Assembly: GCA_023388235.1 (NCBI GenBank)
Contig: JAEWGQ010000126.1
Coordinates: 1 to 7,366, forward strand
DNA length: 7,366 nt
Origin: Actinomycetes bacterium
GTDB lineage: Bacteria; Actinomycetota; Actinomycetes; Actinomycetales; Cellulomonadaceae
Reading direction: 5' to 3'
The notes under the pieces were generated by a model. It saw only the letters and a list, made by a program, of their open reading frames with translations, was not told where the DNA came from and searched no databases. Below, piece after piece: positions 1 to 7,041 of this stretch. Both the position numbers and the translations under genes were made by a program. Each line of letters begins with the position of its first letter. The first letter of the stretch is position 1.

Positions 1-58
1 CGTCCGGCGCCCGGCCCGGCGCGCCTGACGCGAGCCGCTCCCGCGCCGCGTCCCCGGG

Positions 59-1075
59 TCAGCCCCGGGCCGGCTCCGTCGCGGCGGCCCGGGCGAGGCG
101 CTGCGAGCGCCCGGCGCGCAGGCCGTCCACCGTGAGCAGCACCAGCGCGACCCAGACCAGGCCGAACCCCCACCACCGCGCGGGCGCCATCTCCTCGTGC
201 AGGACCAGCACCCCGATCGCGAACTGCAGCACGGGCGCGAGGTACTGCAGCATCCCGACGACGCTGAGCGGCAGGCGCCGCGTGGCCTCCCCGAACAGCA
301 GCAGCGGCAGGGCGGTGATCACGCCGGTGCCGACCAGCGCGAGCGCGTGCCAGCCGCCGGCCCCGGCGAACGTCCCGCCGCCCGCCGCGGCCAGCCCGGC
401 GAGGTACGCCAGCGAGAACGGGACCAGCACGAGCGTCTCCGCCGCGAGGCCGGGGGCGGCGGCCACGGACCGGCCGACCCGGTTCTTCAGCAGCCCGTAC
501 AGCCCGAACGACCCGGCGAGGGTCAGCGCGATCCAGGGCAGCCGGCCGTAGCCGAGGGTGATGACCAGCACGGCGGCAGCGCCGAACCCGAGCGCGACCC
601 ACTGCGTCCGCCGCAGGCGCTCCCGCAGCACGAGCACGGCGAGCGCGACGGTGACGATCGGGTTGATGAAGTAGCCGAGCGCGGCGTCCACCACGTGCCC
701 GGTCAGCGTCCCGAACACGAACGTCAGCCAGTTGACGGCGAGCAGCACGGCGGCGAGCGCGATCAGCCCCATCGTCCGGGGCGCGCGCAGCACGGTGACG
801 AACGCGCGCCACGACCGGGTGACCGTGAGGGCCAGGGCGCAGAACAGCAGGGACCACACGACGCGGTGCGCCACGATCTCGACGGCGCCGGACGGCTTGA
901 GCAGCGCGAAGTACAGCGGCAGCACGCCCCACAGCAGGTACGCGGACCCGCCGGCGGCCAGCCCGCGCGGGTCGAGGGCGGCGGGGACCGCGGCGGCGAC
1001 GGGGACGCCGCCGCTCGCGGGCAGCGCGGGCGCGGCGGTCGAGGGTCCCTCGGCGGAGGGCGGGGCGGAGCTCAC
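59..1075 (-). CDS. rarD: RarD-type EamA/DMT-family permease
   Basis: An integral membrane protein of the drug/metabolite transporter superfamily, RarD subfamily; the substrate of this subfamily is not firmly known. The 338 residues include about ten hydrophobic segments starting near residue 44. RarD hallmarks are visible: the AYLLWGVLPLYF first helix (45-56), EIVAHRVVWS (66-75), NWLTFVFGTLTGH (115-127) followed by ALGYFINPIV (132-141), ERLRRTQWVALG (152-163), YGLLKN (193-198), and a C-terminal block with LSVVGMLQYLAPVLQFAIG (270-288). Residues 1-43 are a Pro/Ala-rich low-complexity extension not seen in the roughly 296-residue E. coli protein. The GTG start at 1075 has no clear Shine-Dalgarno, but no other usable start lies before the first helix, and a -10-like TAGCGT sits 6 nt upstream, as in leaderless mRNAs. 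It is transcribed divergently from fprA. Family call is secure; the substrate is unknown. Confidence 0.93.
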   Translation of the reverse strand: MSSAPPSAEGPSTAAPALPASGGVPVAAAVPAALDPRGLAAGGSAYLLWGVLPLYFALLKPSGAVEIVAHRVVWSLLFCALALTVTRSWRAFVTVLRAPRTMGLIALAAVLLAVNWLTFVFGTLTGHVVDAALGYFINPIVTVALAVLVLRERLRRTQWVALGFGAAAVLVITLGYGRLPWIALTLAGSFGLYGLLKNRVGRSVAAAPGLAAETLVLVPFSLAYLAGLAAAGGGTFAGAGGWHALALVGTGVITALPLLLFGEATRRLPLSVVGMLQYLAPVLQFAIGVLVLHEEMAPARWWGFGLVWVALVLLTVDGLRAGRSQRLARAAATEPARG

Positions 1076-1081
1076 GGACCG

Positions 1082-1087
1082 ACGCTA
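1082..1087 (-). promoter_or_regulatory. possible -10 box of a leaderless rarD transcript
   Basis: On the minus strand TAGCGT (matches TAnnnT) ends 6 nt before the rarD GTG codon, so transcription would begin at or next to the start codon. No Shine-Dalgarno is seen, which agrees with leaderless initiation. The -35 region is not recognisable, so this rests on spacing and one hexamer only. Confidence 0.35.
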
Positions 1088-1175
1088 ACCCCGCCCCGGC
1101 CGGCGCAGCCCCGCCCGTCCGCCCACGGTGCGAGAACGGCAGGACCTCGACGCACGCTGGCAGGTTAGGCCGTCC

Positions 1176-1181
1176 TACACT
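1176..1181 (+). promoter_or_regulatory. fprA: possible -10 box for fprA
   Basis: TACACT lies in an AT-enriched pocket of the rarD/fprA spacer and resembles the actinobacterial housekeeping -10 TAnnnT. It would start transcription near 1188 and give a leader of about 75 nt. No convincing -35 hexamer is present at 16-18 nt spacing, so confidence is low. Confidence 0.35.
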
Positions 1182-1262
1182 GGGGTGGACACCCGTGAGC
1201 GCAGCGGCCGTGAGGACGCCCGAGCCGCGCGCACCGGGACCTCGACAACGGAAGGCACCTGC

Positions 1263-2660
1263 GTGAGCCCGAACCGCCCTGTCCGCGTCGCCGTCGTGGG
1301 CGCCGGTCCCGCGGGGATCTACGCGTCGGACATCCTGTCCCGCTCCGGCCTGGACGTCGCGATCGACCTGATCGAGCGCCTGCCCGCGCCGTTCGGGCTG
1401 GTGCGGTACGGGGTCGCCCCGGACCACCCGCGGATCAAGCAGATCATCGTGGCGCTGCACAAGGTGCTCGAGCGCGGCGACATCCGCCTGCTGTGCAACG
1501 TCGACTACGGCGTCGACCTCAAGCTCGAGGACCTGCGCCGGCACTACGACGCGGTGATCTTCGCGACGGGTGCGATCAAGGACGCCGACCTGCCGATCCC
1601 GGGCATCGACCTGGACGGCTCGTACGGGGCCGCGGACTTCGTGTCCTGGTACGACGGGCACCCGGACGTGCCGCGGACGTGGCCGCTGACCGCGCAGCAC
1701 GTCGCCGTGCTCGGGGCGGGGAACGTCGCGCTGGACGTGGCGCGCATCCTCGCGAAGCACGCGGACGACCTGCTGCCGACGGAGGTGCCGCAGAACGTCT
1801 ACGACATCCTCAAGGCCAGCCCGGTCACGGACGTGCACGTCTTCGCGCGTCGCGGTCCGGCGCAGGCCAAGTTCTCGCCCCTGGAGCTCCGCGAGCTCGG
1901 GCACGTGCCGGACGTCGACGTGGTCGTGTACCCGGAGGACTTCGAGTTCGACGAGGGCTCGATGGCGGCGATCCACTCGTCGAACCAGACGAAGCAGGTC
2001 GTCAAGACCCTCACGGACTGGACGCTCAAGGAGCCCGACGAGCTCACCGCGAGCCGCCGGATCCACCTGCACTTCCTGCACAAGCCGGTCGAGGTGCTCG
2101 GGGAGGACGGGAAGGTGGTCGGCCTGCGCACCGAGCGCACCGCCCTGGCCGGGGACGGCACGGTCGCCGGCACCGGGCAGCTGCACGACTGGCCCGTGCA
2201 GGCCGTGTACCGCGCGGTCGGGTACTTCGGGTCCCCGCTGGTGGACGTGCCGTTCGACGAGGCGAAGGGCGTCATCGCGAACCGCGAGGGCCGCGTGGTG
2301 GACGTCGACGGCGAGCCGGTCCCGGGCGTCTACACGACGGGGTGGATCAAGCGCGGACCGGTCGGGCTGATCGGGCACACGAAGTCCGACGCCAGCGAGA
2401 CGATCCGCCACCTCGTCGAGGACGCGGGCGACGTCACCGACCCCGCGAACCCGTTCCTCACGGCGACCGAGCCGGACCCGCAGGCGGTGGTCGACTTCCT
2501 GACCGCCCGCGGTGCGCGCCCGATCCAGTGGGCGGGCTGGGAGCTGCTGGACGCGTACGAGCGCTCGCTGGGGGAGCCGCACGGGCGCGAGCGGATCAAG
2601 GTGGTCCCGCGCGAGGAGATGGTCCGGATCGCCCTGGCCGAGGCCGCCGCCGGGTCCTGA
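1263..2660 (+). CDS. fprA: FprA-type ferredoxin/adrenodoxin-NADP+ reductase
   Basis: A cytoplasmic FAD-dependent oxidoreductase that passes electrons between NADPH and ferredoxin-like partners; in actinobacteria such enzymes often feed cytochromes P450 and iron-sulfur proteins. The 465 residues show an N-terminal FAD dinucleotide fold (VAVVGAGPAG, 9-18), the family block FGLVRYGVAPDHPRIK (44-59), a second dinucleotide fold for NADPH (VLGAGNVALDVAR, 149-161), the arginine pair in FARRG (195-198) expected to contact the 2'-phosphate of NADPH, and the C-terminal GWIKRGPVGLIGHTKSDA (360-377). Mycobacterium tuberculosis FprA is 456 residues. The GTG at 1263 is chosen because GGAAGG at 1250-1255 is well spaced and the protein then begins just before the FAD motif, as in relatives. 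The frame stays open upstream to 1128, including an in-frame GTG at 1185, but that stretch has no family character. The natural electron partner is not encoded here. Confidence 0.95.
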   Translation: MSPNRPVRVAVVGAGPAGIYASDILSRSGLDVAIDLIERLPAPFGLVRYGVAPDHPRIKQIIVALHKVLERGDIRLLCNVDYGVDLKLEDLRRHYDAVIFATGAIKDADLPIPGIDLDGSYGAADFVSWYDGHPDVPRTWPLTAQHVAVLGAGNVALDVARILAKHADDLLPTEVPQNVYDILKASPVTDVHVFARRGPAQAKFSPLELRELGHVPDVDVVVYPEDFEFDEGSMAAIHSSNQTKQVVKTLTDWTLKEPDELTASRRIHLHFLHKPVEVLGEDGKVVGLRTERTALAGDGTVAGTGQLHDWPVQAVYRAVGYFGSPLVDVPFDEAKGVIANREGRVVDVDGEPVPGVYTTGWIKRGPVGLIGHTKSDASETIRHLVEDAGDVTDPANPFLTATEPDPQAVVDFLTARGARPIQWAGWELLDAYERSLGEPHGRERIKVVPREEMVRIALAEAAAGS

Positions 2661-2668
2661 TCCCGGCG

Positions 2669-2693
2669 GCCCGGGGCCCGGCGTGCCCCGGGC
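2669..2693. terminator. GC hairpin between convergent fprA and ABC ATPase gene
   Basis: A perfect 9-bp stem pairs 2669-2677 with 2685-2693 around a 7-nt loop (2678-2684), starting 8 nt past the fprA stop. No T-tract follows on either strand, so it would be a weak or Rho-assisted terminator. It overlaps a GC-rich tandem repeat, so the pairing could be a by-product of composition. Confidence 0.45.
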
Positions 2694-2718
2694 GCCCCGG
2701 GCGCCCGGTGCGCCCGGT
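2683..2718. repeat. four 9-bp tandem repeats in the spacer
   Basis: Four consecutive 9-mers follow each other without gaps: GTGCCCCGG (2683-2691), GCGCCCCGG (2692-2700), then GCGCCCGGT twice (2701-2709 and 2710-2718). They fill the short space between the stops of fprA and the ATPase gene. This is probably a replication-slippage microrepeat; no function is evident. Confidence 0.6.
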
Positions 2719-2723
2719 GCGGG

Positions 2724-3464
2724 TCAGCCCGTGACGCGGCGCAGGAAGTCGCGGGTCCGGGCCTCGCGGGGCTCGACCAGCACCTGGTCCGCGGGTCCGC
2801 GCTCGAGGATGCGGCCCTCGTGCAGGAAGCACACCTCGTCGGCCACGTGCCGGGCGAACGCCATCTCGTGCGTCGCCACGACCATCGTCGTGCCCTCGTC
2901 CTTGAGCTCGCCGAGCAGGTCCAGCACCTCGCCCACGAGCTCCGGGTCGAGCGCGCTGGTCACCTCGTCGAGCAGCATGAGGGCCGGCTGCGTCACCAGG
3001 GCGCGCGCGATCGCGACGCGCTGCTGCTGCCCGCCCGACAGCTCGTCGGGGAACGCCCGCGCCTTCGCGGCGAGCCCGACGCGCTCCAGCACGGCCGCTG
3101 CGCGCTCGCGGGCCTCGGCGCGCGGGACCTTGTGCACCAGGCGCGGGGCCAGCGCGACGTTGTCGAGCGCGCGCAGGTGCGGGAACAGGTTGTACGCCTG
3201 GAACACCATGCCGATGCGCGCCCGGACGGCGTCGGCGTCGACCCGCGGGTCGGTGACCTCCTGACCGGCGACCTCGATGACGCCGTCGTCGACCTCCTCG
3301 AGCAGGTTCACGCAGCGCAGCAGCGTCGACTTCCCGGACCCGGAGGCGCCGATCAGGACGACGACCTGGTGCTCGGCGACGTCGAGGGACAGGTCGTCGA
3401 GGACCACGTGGTCGCCGAACGCCTTGCGGACGCGGTCGACCCGGAGCAGCGGAGCGCCCGTCAC
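2724..3464 (-). CDS. GlnQ-type polar amino-acid ABC transporter ATPase
   Basis: The cytoplasmic ATP-hydrolysing subunit of an amino-acid importer; a dimer would drive the permease encoded just upstream. In 246 residues all nucleotide-binding elements are present and intact: Walker A GASGSGKST (39-47), Q-loop MVFQAYNLFPH (86-96), ABC signature LSGGQQQR (142-149), Walker B ALMLLDE (161-167) with VTSALDPEL after it, and the H-loop His in ATHEMAF (197-203). MVFQAYNLFPH and the length match the PAAT/GlnQ group. The start is the GTG at 3464-3462, whose last two bases overlap the permease TGA (GTGA), which implies translational coupling; the frame is open further upstream but there it only shadows the permease gene. 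It is the last gene of the operon and faces fprA. Family is certain; the exact amino acid carried is not. Confidence 0.95.
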   Translation of the reverse strand: MTGAPLLRVDRVRKAFGDHVVLDDLSLDVAEHQVVVLIGASGSGKSTLLRCVNLLEEVDDGVIEVAGQEVTDPRVDADAVRARIGMVFQAYNLFPHLRALDNVALAPRLVHKVPRAEARERAAAVLERVGLAAKARAFPDELSGGQQQRVAIARALVTQPALMLLDEVTSALDPELVGEVLDLLGELKDEGTTMVVATHEMAFARHVADEVCFLHEGRILERGPADQVLVEPREARTRDFLRRVTG

Positions 3465-4360
3465 CGCATGGCCCCCGCTCCGGCGAGGCCGGCCTGCGAC
3501 CCGAGCCAGCCGCCGCGGCGCGCGAGCGCGTCGGTGAACCGCGTCAGCGGGATCGTCAGCAGCACGAACAGCACGCCCGCCACGACGTACGGCGTGAAGT
3601 TCGCGTACGCCGCGGTCTGGATCTGCGCGGCGCGCACGGCGTCGACCGCGCCGAGGATGGAGATCAGGCCGGAGTCCTTGGACAGCGCGACCAGGTCGTT
3701 CAGCAGCGGCGGCACCACGCGGCGCACCGCCTGCGGCAGCACGACGTGCCGGAGCGTCTGCCCGCGGGTCAGCCCGAGCGACCGCGCGGACGCGACCTGC
3801 GACGGGTGCACCGACTCGATCCCGGCACGGAACACCTCGGCGACGTACGCGGAGTACGTCAGCACCAGCGCCAGCCCGCCGAGCACCACCGCCGACGTCG
3901 GCACGCCCTGCAGCCGCAGCCCGGGCAGCCCGAAGCCCACGAGCAGCAGCACCAGGATCAGCGGCAGCCCGCGGAACACGTCCACGTAGGCGGTCGCGAG
4001 CGCGCGCAGCGGGAAGAACGCCGGCCCGCGCAGCGTCCGCGCCAGCGCGAGCAGCAGCGCGACGACCACGATGAGCACGGCGCACACCGCCATGACGCGG
4101 ACGTTCAGCCACAGCCCCTCGGCGATCCGCGGCAGCGAGTCGCGGGCGACCTCGGGGTCGAGGAACGACTGCCGGACCCGCGGCCACCCTGGTGAGGACA
4201 CCAGCCCGAGCACGGCCAGGCCGCCGACGGCGACCGTGCTGACGAGCGCGACCGCGGTGGAGCGCCGGGCGCGCGTGCGCCGGTACGCGTCCCGCCCGCG
4301 CTGCCGCTCGGACGGCACCCACGCCGGGCGGGTGGCCCCCGGCGGCGTCGGGGTCGTCAC
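3461..4360 (-). CDS. PAAT-family amino-acid ABC transporter permease
   Basis: The membrane subunit of the importer, of the HisM/GlnP type. The 299 residues begin with a basic, Arg-rich cytoplasmic tail (about 10-33), then a hydrophobic segment (34-56), and the transport domain with segments near 85-108, 131-147, 156-174 and 257-276. The cytoplasmic EAA loop that docks on the ATPase is visible at about 175-211 (EVFRAGIESVHPSQ, then ASARSLGLTRGQTLRHVVLPQA). GLWLNVRV (82-89) and FRGLPLILVLLLVGFGLPG (129-147) are typical of the family. The start is the GTG at 4360-4358, which overlaps the binding-protein TGA by GTGA; 14 in-frame codons further upstream shadow the previous gene and are rejected. 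A single permease gene implies a homodimeric channel. No sign of damage. Confidence 0.94.
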   Translation of the reverse strand: MTTPTPPGATRPAWVPSERQRGRDAYRRTRARRSTAVALVSTVAVGGLAVLGLVSSPGWPRVRQSFLDPEVARDSLPRIAEGLWLNVRVMAVCAVLIVVVALLLALARTLRGPAFFPLRALATAYVDVFRGLPLILVLLLVGFGLPGLRLQGVPTSAVVLGGLALVLTYSAYVAEVFRAGIESVHPSQVASARSLGLTRGQTLRHVVLPQAVRRVVPPLLNDLVALSKDSGLISILGAVDAVRAAQIQTAAYANFTPYVVAGVLFVLLTIPLTRFTDALARRGGWLGSQAGLAGAGAMR

Positions 4361-5208
4361 TCCTGCGTCAGGACGGGAGCGCCGGCCGCGTCGGTCAGCC
4401 ACTCGGTCTCGAGGTCGGCGAGCGTGCCGTCGGCGCGCAGGGCGTCGACCGCGTCGGTGACCGGCCCGGTCAGCGCCGAGCCCTTGTCCAGCACGAAGCC
4501 GAGCTGGTCCGGGTCGTCACCGGCGGGCAGCTGCCCCACGAGCACGCCGCCGTCGAGCTCGGCCGCCGTGATGTACAGCGCGGTCGGCAGGTCCACGACG
4601 ATCGCGTCCACCAGCCCGGACTGCAGGGCCTGCTTGACCTGGTCGTTGTCGTTGAAGACCTGCAGGTCCGTGGTCGGCTGGATCGCGTCCTGCGCGACCT
4701 GCAGGCTCGTCGTCCCGACCATCGCGCCGATCCGCGCGTCCTTCAGGTCCGCCACCGACGTCGCGCCGGCGACCGGGCTGCCCTCGAGCGTCACGACGGC
4801 CTGCGCGGTGTCGTAGTAGGACGAGGAGAAGTCCAGGTTCTCGGCGCGCTCCGGGCTGATCGACACCTGGTTGACGGCGATGTCGAACGACTTCACGCCC
4901 GGCGCGATGATCTGGTCGAACGTCACCGGCACCCACGTCACGTGGTCGGCGTCGAAGCCGAGCTCGGCGGCCACGGCGTAGGCCACCGCGGACTCGAAGC
5001 CCTTGCCGTTCGACGGGTCGTTGTCGACGATCCACGGCTCGTAGCCGGGGTCGGACGTGCCGATCGTCAGGACGCCCTCCGTGAGCGTGTCCAGGGCGCC
5101 GTCGGCGGCGGGGGTCCCGGACGCGCCGGCGTCGTCGTCGGCGGGGGCGCACGCGGCGAGCGCCAGCGCGCTCGCAGCGGCCAGGGCGAGGAGGCGGACG
5201 GTGCGCAC
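4357..5208 (-). CDS. amino-acid ABC transporter substrate-binding lipoprotein
   Basis: The extracytoplasmic solute receptor of the importer, SBP_bac_3 (family 3) type. The 283-residue product begins with a lipoprotein signal: short basic start (VRTVR), hydrophobic stretch and lipobox LAAC with Cys20 as the predicted lipidated residue. An acidic, Ala/Gly linker (21-40) follows, then the binding domain from about 46. Family features are GYEPWIV (55-61), [18 protein letters not shown] (68-85), [21 protein letters not shown] (108-128) with the Arg expected near the ligand carboxylate, and a second lobe around 155-210 ending in AIVVDLPTA (202-210). The start is the GTG at 5208-5206, preceded by GGGAG at 5-nt spacing, and it places the signal peptide at the N-terminus; the longer open frame would bury the signal. 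First gene of a three-gene operon. The ligand cannot be named from sequence; glutamate, glutamine or another polar amino acid are options. Confidence 0.94.
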   Translation of the reverse strand: MRTVRLLALAAASALALAACAPADDDAGASGTPAADGALDTLTEGVLTIGTSDPGYEPWIVDNDPSNGKGFESAVAYAVAAELGFDADHVTWVPVTFDQIIAPGVKSFDIAVNQVSISPERAENLDFSSSYYDTAQAVVTLEGSPVAGATSVADLKDARIGAMVGTTSLQVAQDAIQPTTDLQVFNDNDQVKQALQSGLVDAIVVDLPTALYITAAELDGGVLVGQLPAGDDPDQLGFVLDKGSALTGPVTDAVDALRADGTLADLETEWLTDAAGAPVLTQE

Positions 5209-5248
5209 GGGGTCTCCCGGGGTCGAGGGTCGCGGAGGTGCGGGGGCC

Positions 5249-5254
5249 AGGGTA
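5249..5254 (-). promoter_or_regulatory. possible -10 box for the ABC importer operon
   Basis: On the minus strand TACCCT lies 40 nt upstream of the binding-protein start, in the 127-bp spacer shared with divergent htpX. It fits TAnnnT and would give a leader of about 35 nt. No matching -35 is evident, so this is a weak call. Confidence 0.25.
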
Positions 5255-5283
5255 GGGGAACCGTCGCGCCCGCCGCGGCGTTG

Positions 5284-5330
5284 TCCTTCACGCGGGACGA
5301 GTGGTCGCCACCGCGCGCGTGAGGGAAGGA
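5284..5330 (+). promoter_or_regulatory. possible leader hairpin masking the htpX Shine-Dalgarno
   Basis: TCCTT (5284-5288) can pair with AAGGA (5326-5330), which is the htpX ribosome-binding site 5 nt before its ATG. The adjacent CACGCG (5289-5294) pairs with CGCGTG (5316-5321), leaving a 4-nt bulge (5322-5325). A small GTGG/CCAC hairpin (5301-5304 with 5308-5311) sits inside the loop. Such a fold would restrict ribosome access. The transcript start is unknown, and chance pairing is common at this GC content. Confidence 0.35.
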
Positions 5331-5335
5331 CGGAC

Positions 5336-6214
5336 ATGGGTCACCGGCACTACAACGGCCTCAAGACGGCGCTGCTGTTCGGGGTGCTGTGGGCGGTGCT
5401 GCTCGGCATCGGGGCGCTCGTCGCGAACGGGCGGTACATCCTGCTGTTCGCGGGGTTCGGCCTGCTGACGACCGCCTACTCGTACTGGAACTCCGACAAG
5501 ATCGCGATCCGCGCCATGCGGGCCCGCCCCGTGTCCGAGATCGAGCAGCCGGCGATGTACCGGATCGTGCGCGAGCTCTCCACCGCCGCCCGGCAGCCGA
5601 TGCCCCGCCTGTACGTGTCGCCCACCGCCGCGCCCAACGCGTTCGCCACCGGCCGCAACCCGCGCAACGCCGCCGTCTGCTGCACCGACGGCATCCTGCA
5701 GATCCTCGACGAGCGCGAGCTGCGCGGCGTCCTCGGCCACGAGCTGATGCACGTGTACAACCGCGACATCCTCACGTCGTCGATCGCCGCGGCCGTGGCC
5801 GGCGTCATCACGTCGGTCGCCCAGTTCGCGCTGTTCTTCGGCGGCGGCAACGACCGCGACCGCGGCGGGAACCCGATCGCGGCGCTGCTCATGGTGTTCC
5901 TCGCGCCGCTGGCGGCCACGATGATCCAGCTCGCGATCAGCCGGACGCGCGAGTACGACGCCGACGAGGACGGCGCCGCCCTCACCGGCGACCCCCTCGC
6001 GCTGGCGTCCGCGCTGCGCAAGCTGGAGGCCGGGACGCGGGCCCGCCCGCTGCCGCAGGACCGCGAGCTCGTGGACGTCTCGCACCTGATGATCGCGAAC
6101 CCGTTCAAGGGCGCGGGCATCGGCCGGATGTTCGCCACGCACCCGCCGATGGCGGACCGGATCGCCCGCCTCGAGCGGATGGCCGGCACGGGCGGCCCGA
6201 TCACGCGGTACTGA
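5336..6214 (+). CDS. htpX: HtpX membrane zinc metalloprotease (M48B)
   Basis: A membrane-bound, zinc-dependent endopeptidase of the M48 family that in characterised bacteria helps degrade misfolded membrane proteins under heat or envelope stress. The 292 residues show two N-terminal hydrophobic segments (about 11-30 and 34-50), the zinc motif HELMH (135-139), the third-ligand region SRTREYDAD with Glu206, further hydrophobic segments around 146-170 and 180-202, and the C-terminal [13 protein letters not shown] (268-280). [14 protein letters not shown] (96-109) is the usual HtpX block before the active site. Length matches the family (about 285-295). The ATG at 5336 is preceded by GAGGGAAGGA (5321-5330) at 5-nt spacing; the open frame continues upstream but has no family character and overlaps the divergent lipoprotein gene. 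It is a single-gene unit facing yajQ. Confidence 0.97.
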   Translation: MGHRHYNGLKTALLFGVLWAVLLGIGALVANGRYILLFAGFGLLTTAYSYWNSDKIAIRAMRARPVSEIEQPAMYRIVRELSTAARQPMPRLYVSPTAAPNAFATGRNPRNAAVCCTDGILQILDERELRGVLGHELMHVYNRDILTSSIAAAVAGVITSVAQFALFFGGGNDRDRGGNPIAALLMVFLAPLAATMIQLAISRTREYDADEDGAALTGDPLALASALRKLEAGTRARPLPQDRELVDVSHLMIANPFKGAGIGRMFATHPPMADRIARLERMAGTGGPITRY

Positions 6215-6223
6215 GCGACGCGT

Positions 6224-6260
6224 CGCGCCCGGTCGCCCCGCGGTGGGGTGACCGGGCGCG
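6224..6260. terminator. 16-bp hairpin, likely bidirectional terminator of htpX and yajQ
   Basis: Bases 6224-6239 pair with 6245-6260 over 16 positions with one G-U wobble (6235 with 6249) and a 5-nt loop (GCGGT, 6240-6244). It occupies most of the 54-bp spacer between the two convergent stop codons. There is no T-tract on either side, which is common for actinobacterial terminators. Position and symmetry argue that it serves both genes. Confidence 0.8.
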
Positions 6261-6268
6261 CGCCGGCG

Positions 6269-6769
6269 TCAGCGGTAGTTGATGAACTGCAGCGCGGCGT
6301 CGATGTCGTCCGCGCCCTTGAGCAGCGCGATCACCGCCTGCAGGTCGTCCCGGCTCTTCGCGGACACCCGGACCTCGTCACCCTGGATCTGCGTCTTGAC
6401 GCCCTTGGGCCCCTCGTCGCGGATCAGCTTGGTGACCTTCTTCGCGATCTCCGAGGACAGGCCCTCCTTGATCGCGGCCTCCAGGCGGTACTCCTTGCCG
6501 GACGGCTTGGGGTCGCCGTCGCCCGTGTCGAGCGACTTGAGCGAGATGCCGCGCTTGATGAGCTTGGTCTGGAACACGTCGAGGACGGCGCGGACCCGCT
6601 CCTCCGAGTTGGCGACCATGAGGATCTTCTCGCCGCTCCAGGCGATCGAGGCGCCGACGCCCTTGAAGTCGTACCGCTGCGCGATCTCCTTGATCGCCTG
6701 GTTCAGCGCGTTGTCGACCTCCTGCCGGTCGACCTTGCTGACGACGTCGAACGAGGACTCGCTCGCCAT
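6269..6769 (-). CDS. yajQ: YajQ-family nucleotide-binding protein
   Basis: A small cytoplasmic protein of the YajQ (UPF0234) family. Members bind nucleotides, and a Xanthomonas homologue is reported to bind cyclic di-GMP and act with a transcription regulator; the role in actinobacteria is not established. The 166 residues match the family length (about 160-165) from end to end: [10 protein letters not shown] (5-14), [10 protein letters not shown] (28-37), the central [20 protein letters not shown] (109-128), [19 protein letters not shown] (133-151), and the C-terminal LQFINYR (160-166). The start is the ATG at 6769-6767 with an ideal AGGAGG 5 nt upstream; the frame is open for 35 more codons but those run through the spacer. 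It is divergent from tRNA-Tyr and convergent with htpX. Confidence 0.96.
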   Translation of the reverse strand: MASESSFDVVSKVDRQEVDNALNQAIKEIAQRYDFKGVGASIAWSGEKILMVANSEERVRAVLDVFQTKLIKRGISLKSLDTGDGDPKPSGKEYRLEAAIKEGLSSEIAKKVTKLIRDEGPKGVKTQIQGDEVRVSAKSRDDLQAVIALLKGADDIDAALQFINYR

Positions 6770-6774
6770 GACTT

Positions 6775-6780
6775 CCTCCT
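6775..6780 (-). promoter_or_regulatory. yajQ: consensus Shine-Dalgarno of yajQ
   Basis: AGGAGG on the minus strand, 5 nt before the ATG at 6769. It is the only full-consensus ribosome-binding site in the window and fixes the start codon. Confidence 0.9.
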
Positions 6781-6816
6781 GCGGGTGCGGTGCGGGTGCT
6801 GCGCCGGCCGGGCGGT

Positions 6817-6846
6817 TTCGGTTCCGGGCCGATCCGTTGCTATCCT
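6817..6846 (+). promoter_or_regulatory. possible promoter of tRNA-Tyr
   Basis: TATCCT (6841-6846) resembles a -10 box, with TTCGGT (6817-6822) as a poor -35 at 18-nt spacing. Transcription would start near 6853, leaving about 37 nt of precursor leader before the mature tRNA. The stretch is visibly richer in T than its surroundings. The -35 match is weak. Confidence 0.35.
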
Positions 6847-6889
6847 TCCATCCGCACGTCGGCGACGCAGTCACCGCACGCGCATCCCC

Positions 6890-6971
6890 GGCGGGTTACC
6901 CGAGTGGCCAAAGGGGGCTGACTGTAAATCAGCTGGCATCGCCTACGGGGGTTCGAATCCCTCACCCGCCA
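6890..6971 (+). tRNA. tRNA-Tyr (anticodon GTA)
   Basis: An 82-nt class II tRNA. The acceptor stem pairs GGCGGGT (6890-6896) with ACCCGCC (6964-6970), with discriminator A at 6971. The anticodon arm is GCTGA (6917-6921), loop CTGTAAA (6922-6928) and TCAGC (6929-6933), which places GTA at 6924-6926 and decodes UAC/UAU. A 13-nt variable arm (6934-6946) precedes the T arm, whose loop is TTCGAAT. The 3' CCA is not encoded, since CGC follows the discriminator, so it must be added after transcription. It is divergent from yajQ and is followed 9 nt later by the first repeat unit. Confidence 0.97.
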
Positions 6972-6980
6972 CGCGATCCA

Positions 6981-7014
6981 CGAGAGGGCGCCTTCCCCGG
7001 AGGGCGCCCTCTCG
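6981..7014 (+). terminator. terminator-like hairpin after tRNA-Tyr, start of repeat unit 1
   Basis: A perfect 12-bp stem pairs 6981-6992 with 7003-7014 around a 10-nt loop (6993-7002). It begins 9 nt after the mature tRNA end, where a terminator or a processing hairpin is expected. No T-tract follows. Confidence 0.65.
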
Positions 7015-7041
7015 CGCACCCCCGCGCGCGCCCCTGGGGGC

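Noticed and set aside
132..1168. Long plus-strand open frames opposite rarD (up to 323 codons)
   Set aside because: Composition is dominated by Gln/Arg/Gly/Pro, as expected for the antisense of a GC-rich gene; the minus strand encodes a clear RarD protein.
3465..4322. N-terminal extension of the ATPase frame (to 532 codons)
   Set aside because: The extra residues are Arg/Ala-rich frame shadow of the permease gene. The ABC domain starts naturally at the GTGA overlap.
5057..5335. Upstream extension of the htpX frame (93 codons)
   Set aside because: It overlaps the divergent lipoprotein gene and the spacer, has no family match, and the ATG at 5336 has a good ribosome-binding site.
5209..5335. 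HspR (HAIR) or CIRCE operator for htpX
   Set aside because: Neither the CTTGAGT/ACTCAAG nor the TTAGCACTC/GAGTGCTAA pattern is present in the spacer.
5288..6204. Minus-strand open frames opposite htpX (242 and 284 codons)
   Set aside because: Low-complexity Arg/Ala/Gly/Val composition; shadow of a well-conserved metalloprotease.
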